A DNA stretch of 64,000 bases from CAIOYC01 sp038327995 (GCA_038327995.1 JBBQLP010000002.1:43250-107249), one strand, 5' to 3'; counted from the first letter of the stretch, positions 42,554 to 52,002 are shown. Translations and numbers: made by a program. The notes: generated from the letters alone by a model not told the origin.

Positions 42554-44821
42554 TTAGTCCGCGTCGTCCCTGGCCAAGAGATCCTCTACGCGAATGGGAA
42601 AGCGGCGGACGCGGACGCCGGTGGCGTGCCAGACGGCGTTGGCGATTGCGCCCACTGTGCCGGTGACGCCAATCTCGCCGACACCCTTCACGCCGAGCGG
42701 ATTAACGTAGGGATCGTCTTCTGGAACCAGGATCGCTTCTAGCGACGGCGCGTCTGCGTTGACCGGCACATGGTATTCGGCAAGGTCGGCGTTCATAATC
42801 CTGCCTGTCCTGCGGTCGGCGATCGCCTCCTCCAAGAGGGCGAAGGAAATCCCCCAAATCATCCCGCCCAAATACTGGCTCCGGACGAGCCTGGGGTTGA
42901 TGATCCGGCCAGCCGCGAAAGCCCCGACCAGACGGGTCACGCGCACTTGGCCGAGATCCGGATCGATTTTTACCTCAGCGAACACCGCTCCATGCGAGTA
43001 CATGGCGTAGGCGGCTACGGTCGCCTCGTCCCGCGCCATGATACCGGTTCCGACCACCTCAGCGCCGCCAGAACGCGCGAGGATATCCGTGTAGCTCTCA
43101 CTGCGCGCCTCATCGTCGAGGCGGTGAAGCCGGCCAGAACGGGCTACGACGCCGACGTTGCCCGCGCCGAACAGCGGGGACGCCGGATTGGTGATGGCCA
43201 GATCGGCAAGCTTGGCGATCGCATCCTCGCCAGCGTTGTGGAGCGCAAGGCCCGCACTGGCGGTGTGGCCGGAACCGCCCGCGACGCCGCCATCGGGCAA
43301 GCTAGAGACCCCAGAGCGAAGCTCGACCTTATCGGGGTCGAGAGCGAGCGCCTCCGCCGCGATCTGGGCCAGCGCCGTCCACGCGCCCTGTCCCATGTCG
43401 ACGCCAGCGGTTTCGACCAGCGCCGTCCCGTCGGCGCGCAGCGTCGCGCGGGCCTGAGCCGGGAAATGAGGACAGGGGAAGACAGCCGTACCCATGCCCC
43501 AGCCGACCAGCAGCCCGTTCTCGTCACGCATAAGCCGCGGCGCCAACGGACGGCCTGCCCAGCCGAAGCGTTCTGCGCCCTTGGAGTAGCATTCGCGCAG
43601 CGCCTTCGAGGAGAACGGCCGGCCATCTGCCGGATCGGTTTCGGCATAGTTGTTTAGACGGAAGGCGAGCGGATCCATGCCGCAAGTCGCCGCCGCCTCG
43701 TCGATGGCCACCTCGAGCGCCGCTGAACCCGAGGCTTCTCCGGGTGCACGCATGGGTCCGGGGGTGCCGATGTCCAGCCGCAGCCCTTCGTGCTCGACGA
43801 GGATCGCGGGGCTCGCATAGAGCGGGAGCGAGGCGTTGGCCGCCGGCTCCAGAAACTCATCGAAGCTGGAGGTGGCGGAAAGCGCGCGGTGATGTAGGGC
43901 CGTGAGGCGCCCCTCGCCATCCAGGCCCAGGCGCAGCGACTGCCACGTGCGGCCGCGATGTCCGACGGGGCCATACATTTGCGCGCGGGAGAGCACCAAC
44001 TTGACTGGACGCCGGAGCATACGCGCCGCCAGGATGGCAAGGAGCTGCGGGCCGTTGATGATGGCCTTCGACCCGAACCCGCCGCCGAGAAAAGGGGAGC
44101 GGATCAGCACATTCTCGGCGGGGACGCCAAAGTAGGCGGCATAAGCCGCGCAGCTCATCACTAAGGCCTGATTAGGCATATCGAGGGTCAGATATTCGTC
44201 GTCCCATTGTGCGACGACCGCATGGGGCTCCATGGCGTTGTGGTATTGTGAGGGTGTTGTGTATTCGGCCTCCACGATCCGGGCCGCTGCATCAAAGCCG
44301 GCTTTGAGGTCACCATGGGCGGAGCTGGGCGGGCCACCGACGCCAACGGCCTTCGGCGTGAAACGCTCACCGTCTTGAAGTCCTGTTCGGGCGGGCTCCA
44401 CCTCATACTGCGGGTTAAGCAAGGCTGCTCCCTGCGTCGCAGCCTCCAATGTTTCGGCGACGACCAGCGCGATCGGCTGGTTGACGTAGCGCACGCGGTC
44501 GTTCTGTAGGACCTCAACGCGAAATCCGAAGGGGCCCATCTTCTGGTCGGGGTCCTGCGCTAGCGGCGGGCGGTTGGACGGGGTGAGGACTTCCACCACG
44601 CCGGGGTGGGCCTTGGCGGCCGCCACATCGAGCGCAGTGACCCGACCGCGGGCCACACTGCTGACGGCTGTTACGGCGTAGAGCATCCCTTCAGGATGGT
44701 TGTCTGCGGCGTACGTCGCGCGGCCAGTCACTTTGAGCACGCCGTCCCTGCGGGTCAGCGGTTGGCCAGCGTTGGAGCCATGGCGGCGCTGCGGGGTGGC
44801 GGACGTTGGCTCAAGCGGCAT
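42554..44821 (-). CDS. paoC: Aldehyde oxidoreductase, molybdenum-binding subunit (PaoC-like)
   Basis: The 755-residue xanthine dehydrogenase-family protein has FLGGGFGSKAIINGPQLLA, GTPGPMRAPGEASGSAALE and the catalytic glutamate region in the C-terminal NPLGVKGVGEIGVTGTVGA. MRAPGEA is as in PaoC (YagR) of E. coli, whose complex oxidises aromatic aldehydes in the periplasm. The start at 44821 is preceded by GGGAGG and overlaps the FAD-subunit stop by 11 bases. It is the last gene of a three-gene operon; a PaoD-type maturation factor is absent. Confidence 0.88.
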   Translation of the reverse strand: MPLEPTSATPQRRHGSNAGQPLTRRDGVLKVTGRATYAADNHPEGMLYAVTAVSSVARGRVTALDVAAAKAHPGVVEVLTPSNRPPLAQDPDQKMGPFGFRVEVLQNDRVRYVNQPIALVVAETLEAATQGAALLNPQYEVEPARTGLQDGERFTPKAVGVGGPPSSAHGDLKAGFDAAARIVEAEYTTPSQYHNAMEPHAVVAQWDDEYLTLDMPNQALVMSCAAYAAYFGVPAENVLIRSPFLGGGFGSKAIINGPQLLAILAARMLRRPVKLVLSRAQMYGPVGHRGRTWQSLRLGLDGEGRLTALHHRALSATSSFDEFLEPAANASLPLYASPAILVEHEGLRLDIGTPGPMRAPGEASGSAALEVAIDEAAATCGMDPLAFRLNNYAETDPADGRPFSSKALRECYSKGAERFGWAGRPLAPRLMRDENGLLVGWGMGTAVFPCPHFPAQARATLRADGTALVETAGVDMGQGAWTALAQIAAEALALDPDKVELRSGVSSLPDGGVAGGSGHTASAGLALHNAGEDAIAKLADLAITNPASPLFGAGNVGVVARSGRLHRLDDEARSESYTDILARSGGAEVVGTGIMARDEATVAAYAMYSHGAVFAEVKIDPDLGQVRVTRLVGAFAAGRIINPRLVRSQYLGGMIWGISFALLEEAIADRRTGRIMNADLAEYHVPVNADAPSLEAILVPEDDPYVNPLGVKGVGEIGVTGTVGAIANAVWHATGVRVRRFPIRVEDLLARDDAD

Positions 44822-45870
44822 GATCGCCTCCCATCGGCGCGGTGGAAAACACCGAGGCTGGCAGAGCGGGCATCGCAGGCGGTGTCCCGTCCGATGCAAG
44901 TTGCAGAGCGCGCACGATGATGCGGCGAGCCAGTTCTATCTTGAAGCCGTTGTCGCCGGAGGGCTTCGCCGCCGCGAGCGCCATATCGGCCGCCCGTGCA
45001 AAGGTTTCCGGCGAGACCGGGCCACCTTCGAGGGCGGCCTCCGCGTCGCGGGCGCGCCAGGGCTTCGCCGCGACGCCTCCAAGCGCTATACGCGCCCGGC
45101 GGATCACCCCGCCCGATCTCCAGCCCTGCGGCTGCAGAGACCATGGCGAAGGCGTAGGAAGTGCGCTCGCGCAGTTTCAGATAACGGGCGTTGAGCCGGA
45201 CAGCCGCTGCCTCCGCTGGCAGCCGTAGGGCGACGATGAGTTCGCCTTGCGACATCTCGGTTTCGCGCTCCGGTTGATCGCCCGGCAGGGCGTAGAGCGA
45301 CTCAAGGTCGATTTCGCGGGCGCCTTGAGATCCCTCGATCTCGACCACCGCATCCAAGGCGACAAGCGGCACGCAGAAGTCGGAGGGATGGACGGCGATG
45401 CAATGCTCGCTCCAGCCGAGCACGGCGTGGAGACGATTCTCGCCCTCGAGCGCATCACACCCCGAGCCCGGAACGCGCCGGTTACAGGCGCTCGCCGTAT
45501 CCTGGAAATAGGCGCAGCGGGTTCGCTGCACCAGGTTGCCGCCGACCGTGGCGGCGTTGCGAAGCTGCGCCGACGCGCCGGAGAGCAGGGCTTCGGCGAC
45601 CGCAGGAAAGGTCCGCAAGAAGCGCTCGTCGTAAGCAAGGTCGGAATTGCGGACAAAGGCTCCGATCCGGACATCGCCGTTCGGCAGCCAGTCGATAGCG
45701 CCCAGGCCTGGCACGCGGCTGATGTCGACGATCCTGTCCGGCCTTGCGACACCAATTTTCATCAAATCGAGTAGATTGGTGCCGCCGGCGAGGTATGCCG
45801 AACCTGGCGTCTTTGCTGCGGCCACCGCCTCCGCCACGCTAGCTGCGCGAATATAGTCGAAGCTCTTCAT
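44811..45870 (-). pseudogene. paoB: Aldehyde oxidoreductase FAD-binding subunit (PaoB-like), frameshifted
   Basis: The main frame contains AYLAGGTNLLDLMKIGVARP, LRNAATVGGNLVQRTRCAYF and ACNRRVPGSGCDAL, the latter two marking the FAD site and the extra [4Fe-4S] insertion seen in PaoB (YagS). After SAAAGLEI the frame is lost; the expected continuation VIRRARIALGGVAAKPW and SGDNGFKIELARRIIVRALQ is in another frame to 44811. The join at about 45107-45112 is a GGGCGGGG run with one base too many. An assembly error or recent mutation is equally possible. The ATG overlaps the upstream stop by four bases. Confidence 0.82.
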
Positions 45871-46364
45871 TCCGAATGGTCCCTGCTTCGCTCCGACAAA
45901 GCCTTACCCGCTTCCAGAACCGCAGCGGTAATGCCCTGGTAGGCGCCGCATCGACAGATGTTGCCGCTCATCAGCTCGCGCACCCGTTCCGGGTCTTCTC
46001 CCGCGTGGCCTTCCGAAATAAGGCCGATGGCGCTCATGATCTGGCCGGGTGTGCAGAAACCGCACTGTAGGCCGTCATGCGCGATGATTGCGGCTTGGAC
46101 TGGGTGCAGGGTTTCGCCGTTCGAGACACCTTCGATCGTGGTGATCTCGGCGCCGTCACAACTCGCTGCCAGCGCCAGGCAGGAATTGATGCGCCGACCG
46201 TCGACCAGCACCGTGCAGGCGCCGCACTGCCCGCGGTCGCAGCCCTTCTTGGCGCCGGTCAGGCTGAGCCGCTCGCGCAAAAGGTCGAGCAGTGTGGTGC
46301 GAACGTCATCGAGCACGATTGTCCGCCGATGACCGTTGAGTGTAAGTGTGATGGAGAGAGACAT
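45867..46364 (-). CDS. paoA: Aldehyde oxidoreductase 2Fe-2S subunit (PaoA-like)
   Basis: The 165-residue protein has the plant-type [2Fe-2S] motif GCDRGQCGACTVLVDG with a downstream cysteine (NSC), and the second cluster in QCGFCTPGQIM and NICRCGAYQGI. These are the two clusters of xanthine-dehydrogenase-family small subunits. E. coli PaoA carries a Tat signal, which is absent from this start (46364, with GGAG upstream), so a cytoplasmic enzyme is more likely. It is the first gene of the operon. Confidence 0.92.
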   Translation of the reverse strand: MSLSITLTLNGHRRTIVLDDVRTTLLDLLRERLSLTGAKKGCDRGQCGACTVLVDGRRINSCLALAASCDGAEITTIEGVSNGETLHPVQAAIIAHDGLQCGFCTPGQIMSAIGLISEGHAGEDPERVRELMSGNICRCGAYQGITAAVLEAGKALSERSRDHSE

Positions 46365-46586
46365 GCTGCTCCGTTGGTTATTGTCAAACCAATGCGCTGG
46401 CCTGAATCGCTGCGCCTCTTGCGCTCGATTTCGGGGAGCGATCATCTGAGTCACGACCCCGATGATCGGCGCACCTTATATCCAATGCAGCACAAGTTTT
46501 CTCCTAAAACGGAAGCCGGTGCAATTGTTATGGCGTTATCTTAGAGAACCTTGCGGGAATCAGAACAGGCATGCGCTCGTAGCCAC
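46365..46586. other. Low-GC spacer upstream of the aldehyde oxidoreductase operon
   Basis: No gene is seen. AT-rich text around 46482-46545 (TATCCAATGCAGCACAAG and TTGTTATGGCGTTATC) may hold the promoter of the leftward operon. It passes directly into the IstB fragment. Confidence 0.4.
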
Positions 46587-46685
46587 ATACGCACCTCGGT
46601 GATAATCACCACCAACCTCGCGTTCGGCGAATGGCCGACCGCGTTCGGTGATCCCAAGATGACCACCGCTCTGCTGGATCAGTTA
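46587..46685 (+). mobile_element. istB: IS21-family IstB remnant (C-terminal fragment)
   Basis: About 33 codons read IRTSVIITTNLAFGEWPTAF and GDPKMTTALLDQL, which match the conserved C-terminal part of IstB, the ATP-binding helper of IS21-family transposition (usually TSVIITTNLxFxEWxxVFGDxKMTTALLDRL). The normal continuation THHCHIxETGNxSW is lost after L and the upstream ATPase region is missing. No terminal inverted repeats were found nearby. It is a decayed relic. Confidence 0.82.
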
Positions 46686-46770
46686 TTTTGCGGCACGCTT
46701 CCGAGGGGTTGCTACACTTTTCTCGGAAACTGATCACCGCCCCCTGAGCGAGGCCCTTTGAAGATGGATT

Positions 46771-48332
46771 GTGCCCGTGCTGCGTACTGAGCCAGATGAG
46801 GGATGTTTGCGATTGGTTCTCGGTGACCAGCTTAGCGAACAGTTATCGTCTCTTCGAGACATCGATCTCGGACGGGACGTGGTGCTCATCGCTGAGGTGA
46901 TGAGTGAAGCAACCTATGTGAGTCACCATAAACAGAAGTTCGTTCTGATCTTTTCGGCCATGCGCCAGTTCGCCCAGAGACTACGTGAAGCCGGCGCGGT
47001 CGTGCGCTATGTGCATCTCGACGATCCAGACAATACCCAGACCCTGAGCGGCGAGGTTCTGCGTGCGCTTGAACGCCATTCGGTTGAGCGGGTGGTTGTG
47101 ACCGAGCCGGGAGAGTGGCGGCTAGCGCAAGACTTCGAAGATCTCGCTCATGTGGCGCCCATACCCATAGAAATTCGCCCGGACGACCGGTTCATCTGTT
47201 CGCGCGGCAGGTTTATGGCTTGGGCTGAGGGCCGTTTGGAACTTCGCATGGAGTTTTTCTACAGGGAGATGCGTCGTGGGACCGGCTTCTCATGGATGGC
47301 GACAAGCCCGTTGGAGGCCGTTGGAACTTTGACCCTGAAAACCGGAAGCGACTTCCCAAAGGGAAGCAGCCGCCGACCCGTCAGTTCATCAAGCCCAATC
47401 CGACCACGGTGAAGGTGATGGCGGAGATGCAGCGATTTCCAGACAACTTCGGGACTTTGTCGAGTTTCAATTTTCCGACCAATCACGAGGAGGCGGAGAG
47501 GGTGCTGGACGGCTTCATTACCATCTTTCTTCCTGAATTCGGCGACTGGCAGGACTTCATGGTCGGGGGCCAACCCTGGATGTGGCACGCCCACATCTCC
47601 GCCGCCATGAACGTCGGTCTGATCGATCCGCTCGATGCCTGCCGTCGAGCCGAATTGGCCTACCGTGAAGGACGCGCACCGCTGAACGCGGTTGAGGGCT
47701 TCGTTCGCCAGATTATCGGCTGGCGTGAGTTCGTGCGCGGCGTCTACTGGCTGAAGGGACCGCAATACAAGCAGATCAACGCCCTTAGTGCCGACCGGAA
47801 ACTTCCCTCGTTCTACTGGACGGGAGAGACGGACATGGCTTGCGTGCATGATGTGGTGGAGACTACGCGTGACCATGCTTACGCCCACCACATCCAGCGA
47901 TTGATGGTGACTGGAAATCTGGCGATGCTTCTGGGCGTGCATCCGGACGAAATCAACGACTGGTACATGGTGGTCTATGCCGACGCGTTCGAATGGGTGG
48001 AGTTGCCCAATACCCACGGCATGGCGACCTTCGCAGATGGCGGGATCATGGCCTCTAAGCCCTATGCCGCGTCCGGCGCCTACATCAATCGAATGAGCGA
48101 CTACTGTGTAAGGTGCGCCTACGACGTGAAAGATAGGTTGGGCGAGCGGGCCTGTCCGTTCAACGCGCTCTACTGGGATTTCCTTGATCGTTATTCCGCC
48201 CGACTGGCGACCAATCCTCGTCTGGCTATGCCCTATCGGTCGCTGGCGAAAATGACTCCAGACGATCGTAGCGCCATTCAAGAGAAGGCGTTTAACCTAC
48301 GCGACCGATTGGGGGCGACGCACAGAGGCTAA
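46771..48332 (+). pseudogene. FeS-containing cryptochrome/photolyase (PhrB/CryB type), frameshifted
   Basis: The N-terminal part (GTG at 46771) reads RLVLGDQLSEQLSSLR and RFMAWAEGRLELRMEFFYRE. After RRGTGF the expected LMDGDKPVGGRWNFDPENR is in another frame that runs to 48332. The join at 47286-47291 (GGCTTCTCATGG) lacks one base. The C-terminal half has IIGWREFVRGVYW, a cysteine in DMACVHDV and DYCVRCAYDV...RACPF, which fits the four [4Fe-4S] cysteines of FeS-BCP photolyases (C...CxxC-x12-C). The intact enzyme, about 520 residues, would repair (6-4) photoproducts or sense light. Confidence 0.83.
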
Positions 48333-48463
48333 CGAAGCGCCACCCACATTTGTAAAATGGACTACGCGGCGTGGGACCGCTGACTTCCGTTTAGCGCCAC
48401 AAGTGGAAGTCGACATCCCTAACAAAATACGAGGTTTGGAGGCGTCATCTGGACGTGAAGTCT

Positions 48464-49177
48464 TCACGCCGCCCTCGCTATCACCGCGCCGACTTCGGAA
48501 CGCGCGACGCCTGCAATGGCTTGGGCGGCAGTGAAGCTCGGGAGTGGGTCCCGCCCCATGCGACAATCGTCTTCAACCGTTCGGCAGGCGCGCATCAGAG
48601 CGCTGAAGCCCAAGGCTGCGGCCGACCCCCGCATGGCGTGTGCTCGTGCCTGCAAAGATTCACTTCTGGCCGGATCGGCGCGCTCGAAAGCTGTGAGCTG
48701 TTCGACAAAGAGCAGGAGAAGCCCGCCAATCGCCTGGTCCCCGGTTTTTCTGGCCAGTGAATGAAGCACAAGATTCACTGCCGAAACGCCGTCCAGCTCA
48801 GGCAAAAGGCGACGGATGGCGGCGCGAAGGCTTGCTGAGGTAAACGGCTTGCCAAGGTGACTCGACATCCCCGCACCTAGGCAGAGCCCGATCTGATCGG
48901 GCCTCACGTTTGCGGAAAGAGCAATGATCGGCAGGGTAGCGTAAGCACCGCCCATCTTCCTGATTATCCGAGTGGCCTGCAGGCCATCCATAGTCGGCAT
49001 CTGCATGTCCATCAGCACGAGGTCGAAGCGACGTGCGGCCACAGCTTCGATCGCCTCCTCTCCGTTGCAGGCGATATCGATTTCAAAGCCGTGTGGCTCC
49101 AGCATCAGGCGCACAAGCTCGCGGTTGGCGGCCACATCCTCTACGACGAGAACTCGGCACGTGGCATTCTCATTCAA
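48464..49177 (-). CDS. Response regulator with REC and Hpt domains
   Basis: The 237-residue protein has an N-terminal receiver (VLVVEDVAANRELVRLML with the acidic pair, phospho-acceptor in LVLMDMQMPTMDGLQ, lysine in SSHLGKPF) followed by an Hpt domain with the histidine in ARAHAMRGSAAALGFSALM near residue 180. It lacks any output domain, so it may pass phosphate onward. It overlaps the second receiver gene by four bases. No kinase gene is adjacent. Confidence 0.85.
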   Translation of the reverse strand: MNENATCRVLVVEDVAANRELVRLMLEPHGFEIDIACNGEEAIEAVAARRFDLVLMDMQMPTMDGLQATRIIRKMGGAYATLPIIALSANVRPDQIGLCLGAGMSSHLGKPFTSASLRAAIRRLLPELDGVSAVNLVLHSLARKTGDQAIGGLLLLFVEQLTAFERADPARSESLQARAHAMRGSAAALGFSALMRACRTVEDDCRMGRDPLPSFTAAQAIAGVARSEVGAVIARAA

Positions 49178-49650
49178 GAGCGCGATCCTCCCTTGCCTGC
49201 CATGATGCGAGGCGTAGCGATTTCGGAAGCTACTGCTCCTGCATCGGGGGTCAGGACCGCGTGATAGTCGTCGATCCAGCGAGTGTCTCGCGCATAGACC
49301 ACCCGCTCGATCTTCTGAATGAGGACGCTGGGCGTGAAAGGCTTCTCAATATAGCCAGCGGCACCGAGATTGCGAGCGCGTGCAACAGAGTCTTCGTCGC
49401 TCGAAGCTGTGAGCATCAGGACAGGCGTATCGCCACACTCGGGCAACGTCATCAAATACCCCAGGGTATCCAGACCAGACATTCCAGGCATATTCAAATC
49501 CAAAAGTATGACCTCGAATGCCTGGGTCCGAACAAAGTCGATGGCCTCGATGCCGCCGCTGGCGGTGGAGACTGAATGACCTGCTTTTAGAAGTTGGAAC
49601 CCCAGCACCCCCGCCTGCACGGGGTCGTCCTCGACGATGAGAACTCGCAT
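49174..49650 (-). CDS. Single-domain response regulator
   Basis: The 158-residue protein has the receiver signature MRVLIVEDDPVQAGVLGF, phospho-acceptor region VILLDLNMPGMSGLDTLG, LTASSDEDS and the lysine in YIEKPFTPSVLIQKI. No output domain follows, only a short C-terminal tail of about 30 residues. AGGAG lies six bases upstream of the ATG. Its stop overlaps the REC-Hpt gene start, so the two are made together. Confidence 0.88.
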   Translation of the reverse strand: MRVLIVEDDPVQAGVLGFQLLKAGHSVSTASGGIEAIDFVRTQAFEVILLDLNMPGMSGLDTLGYLMTLPECGDTPVLMLTASSDEDSVARARNLGAAGYIEKPFTPSVLIQKIERVVYARDTRWIDDYHAVLTPDAGAVASEIATPRIMAGKGGSRS

Positions 49651-49705
49651 CCGAAACTCCTGTCACATCCTTACTGACCGTATCGGATAGGACAGATTAA
49701 TTTGA

Positions 49706-49720
49706 TTTATGGGACGTTAA
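49706..49720 (-). promoter_or_regulatory. Possible CtrA-like box upstream of the response regulators
   Basis: On the minus strand TTAACGTCCCATAAA gives TTAA-N7-TAAA, seven of eight bases of the CtrA consensus TTAA-N7-TTAA. It lies 56 bases before the start at 49650. A short degenerate motif occurs by chance, so this is only a suggestion. Confidence 0.3.
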
Positions 49721-50338
49721 CCTTGTTGCGACCGATCGTCCTCGTATCTTACTCCTCCGATACAGAAGCAATTTTGGCCGAACTGCGACAGCGCTCTAGA
49801 ACAAATTGCATATGAAGCGGTCGCGGGAATGCGGGCGGCCTCACGAAGACATCAGGGACCCCCTGAGGCCTCAATCTGGAACGGCTGATGCAGATGGGTC
49901 TCCCGCTCGCATAGGCCGACCAACGCCTAGCCATACTGAGCTAAACGGGAGCGGGTTGCTCCCTGCGAGCATCCCGCACGTTCGCTGTTCGTGCGCCGCC
50001 TTTGCCCTGATCGCCGAAATTAACTCCGTGATACGCCCTTCCAGGGAAAAGCCGCCGACAGCTCGAAAATCCCTCGTGTAATCAGCCTTCTGAAGGCACC
50101 CGGCTGCGCCAGCCGCATCGCAAAACCCCCCGAAACGGCGAAAGTCGCTGCTGAATACCCTGTTATCGGGGAACCTGATTGAATCGCGAACCGCCATAGA
50201 CGGCAAGCCCCAAAGGCGCGGATGAAGCCTCAGAAACGGCGGGAATATCCAAATCTACACCGGAAACATGCCATATAGGCGGGCGATATCCGCGCCAAAA
50301 TACCGCTTAAGTTATTGTGTAATAAGGATAAAAGACGA
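49721..50338. other. Gene-poor stretch next to tRNA-Ser
   Basis: No recognised gene lies here. A 111-codon frame at 49871-50206 on the minus strand has no family resemblance that I can see. Composition is more even than in the flanks and the stretch ends just at the 3' end of tRNA-Ser, a common integration site, but I found no repeat of the tRNA end and no integrase. It may be old island debris. Confidence 0.45.
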
Positions 50339-50428
50339 TGGCGGAGAGGGTGGGATTCGAACCCACGATACCCTCGCGGGTATGCCGCATTTCGAGTGCG
50401 GTGCATTCGACCACTCTGCCACCTCTCC
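50339..50428 (-). tRNA. tRNA-Ser (CGA)
   Basis: The minus strand folds as a class II tRNA: acceptor GGAGAGG/CCTCTCC, anticodon stem CCGCA/TGCGG with loop CTCGAAA (anticodon CGA), a long variable arm (ATACCCGCGAGGGTAT), T arm with GGTTCGAATCC and an encoded CCA at 50339-50341. Confidence 0.97.
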
Positions 50429-50563
50429 AGGCGCAGTCCCGGCAGGCCGGAACGCTCGCGGGGTCGGGCGCGAGGGCGCGATCCATAACGGCGACGGAGA
50501 CTTTTCGCAACCGCATCATCGTCTGATCCGGGAAGCGGGATAAGCGGCGAACAAACCTATGCG

Positions 50564-51508
50564 CTAGAGGGCGCTCCAGTCGGCGGCGGCGAGTTCGGCG
50601 ATAATTGCTCGAAGCTTTGCCTTGAACGCCTCGAATGCAGCGCCCGGCAGCAGGGTCGCCTCATCCAGATAGAGCGCGCGGTTGATTTCGATCTGCAGGG
50701 CGTGAACGCCGCGCGCGGGGCGTCCGTAGAACTCAGTGGTGTGGCCTCCCGCATAGGGAGCGTTGCGGGCGACGTGGTATCCTCTGGCCTGCAAGGCGCG
50801 CTCCACCGTTCGGGTGATGCGGAACGAGCAGGCGGCGCCGAACCGGTCGCCGAGCACAAAATCGGCAGCGTCGCCCGCGCCGCGCCCCTGCCCTCGCCCT
50901 TCGCATCCGGCGGCGGCCGCGGAGGGCATGGAGTGCCAATCGATCAGGATGGCGACCCCGGCGGCGACCTTCGCCTCCTCCACCAGCCCCATCAGGGCGG
51001 CGTGATAGGGGCGATGCACCGTCTCGATCCGCCCTGTCGCCTCGCCGAAGGTGAGCTTGCGGTGATAGATTTCCTGCCCTTCGGAGACCACCCGCGCAAT
51101 ACAGCCCAGCCCCGCCGCCACCCGCGCCGTGCGCGCCGCTGCGAAGGCAGGCAGGACGTCAGCGAACATGGCCTGATCCAGCTCATAGGGTTCGCGGTTC
51201 ACGTCAATGTAGGCGCGAGCGTAACGGGCGCTGATGAGCGGCACGCCCAGCGCAGGGGCGGCGCCAATCAGGCTGTCCACCAGCACATCCTCGGAGCGGC
51301 GGATGGCGGCGGCGTCCAACACAGAGGCGTCCATCATGTCGGCAGGATAGAGCCGTCCCGAATGCGGCGAGGCGAACACCAAGGGCGTGCTCAGGATCGC
51401 TGGACGGACAATGTCAAAGGCGGGCGGTGTGTCTACGACGAAGGGCGGGGAGCCGCTTGCGCCAGGTTCGCTCACTATCGCCGTGCCGGGGAAATCTCGC
51501 GCGTCCAT
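50564..51508 (-). CDS. N-formylglutamate amidohydrolase family protein
   Basis: The 314-residue protein contains VFASPHSGRLYPADMM, ARYARAYIDVNREPYELD, AILIDWHSMPS and GVHALQIEINRALYLDE, all conserved in the FGase family (Pfam N-formylglutamate amidohydrolase). It would release formate from N-formyl-glutamate in histidine breakdown, though other hut genes are absent here and the family includes other amidases. It is divergent from cpdR, an arrangement I recall in Caulobacter. Confidence 0.9.
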   Translation of the reverse strand: MDARDFPGTAIVSEPGASGSPPFVVDTPPAFDIVRPAILSTPLVFASPHSGRLYPADMMDASVLDAAAIRRSEDVLVDSLIGAAPALGVPLISARYARAYIDVNREPYELDQAMFADVLPAFAAARTARVAAGLGCIARVVSEGQEIYHRKLTFGEATGRIETVHRPYHAALMGLVEEAKVAAGVAILIDWHSMPSAAAAGCEGRGQGRGAGDAADFVLGDRFGAACSFRITRTVERALQARGYHVARNAPYAGGHTTEFYGRPARGVHALQIEINRALYLDEATLLPGAAFEAFKAKLRAIIAELAAADWSAL

Positions 51509-51639
51509 CCGTCAGTAATTGCGTCCGGCGCGGCGCGGGTCAACGCCCGGAAGGCCGCAGAGAGCGCGGCGATGTGGTTTAGCGCTGATTTACCATCATG
51601 GGTGTAGGCTTTTGCATCAACTGCCCGGAAGCCGCCTCG

Positions 51640-52002
51640 ATGACCCGCATCCTGCTCGCCGAAGACGACGATTCCCTGCGCGCCTTCCTGTCGCGCGCGC
51701 TGGAGCGGGCGGGCTATGAGGTGCGCGCCTGCGCCGACGGGGACGAGGCGATCGACGCCCTGAACGACGAGGGCCATTTCGATGTGCTTCTGACCGATAT
51801 CGTCATGCCCGGCGCCGACGGAATTGAAGTGGCGCGGGAGATGGCGGCCCATTCGCCCACCACCCGCATCATGTTCATCACTGGCTTCGCGGCTGTGGCC
51901 CTGTCGGCGGGAGCGCGCGCGCCCGCCGGGGCAAAGGTGCTGGCCAAGCCCGTTCACCTGCGCGAGATCGTCGCCGAAGTGGAGCGGATGATCGCCGCCT
52001 GA
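51640..52002 (+). CDS. cpdR: CpdR-like receiver protein
   Basis: The 120-residue single-domain receiver reads RILLAEDDDSLRAFLSRALE, VLLTDIVMPGADGIEVARE, IMFITGFAAVAL and VLAKPVHLREIVAEVERM. The phospho-acceptor aspartate is in LLTDIVMP and the lysine in LAKP. The string FITGFAAVAL and the C-terminus are as in CpdR of Caulobacter, which in its unphosphorylated form directs ClpXP to degrade CtrA and other regulators. The start at 51640 gives the family N-terminus; the frame extends to 51598. TTAG-N7-TTAC at 51579-51593 is a weak CtrA-like box upstream. Confidence 0.87.
   Translation: MTRILLAEDDDSLRAFLSRALERAGYEVRACADGDEAIDALNDEGHFDVLLTDIVMPGADGIEVAREMAAHSPTTRIMFITGFAAVALSAGARAPAGAKVLAKPVHLREIVAEVERMIAA

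Noticed and set aside
48454..48468. Palindrome CGTGAAGTCTTCACG as a terminator
   Set aside because: The arms leave almost no loop, there is no T-tract, and it overlaps the end of the response regulator gene.
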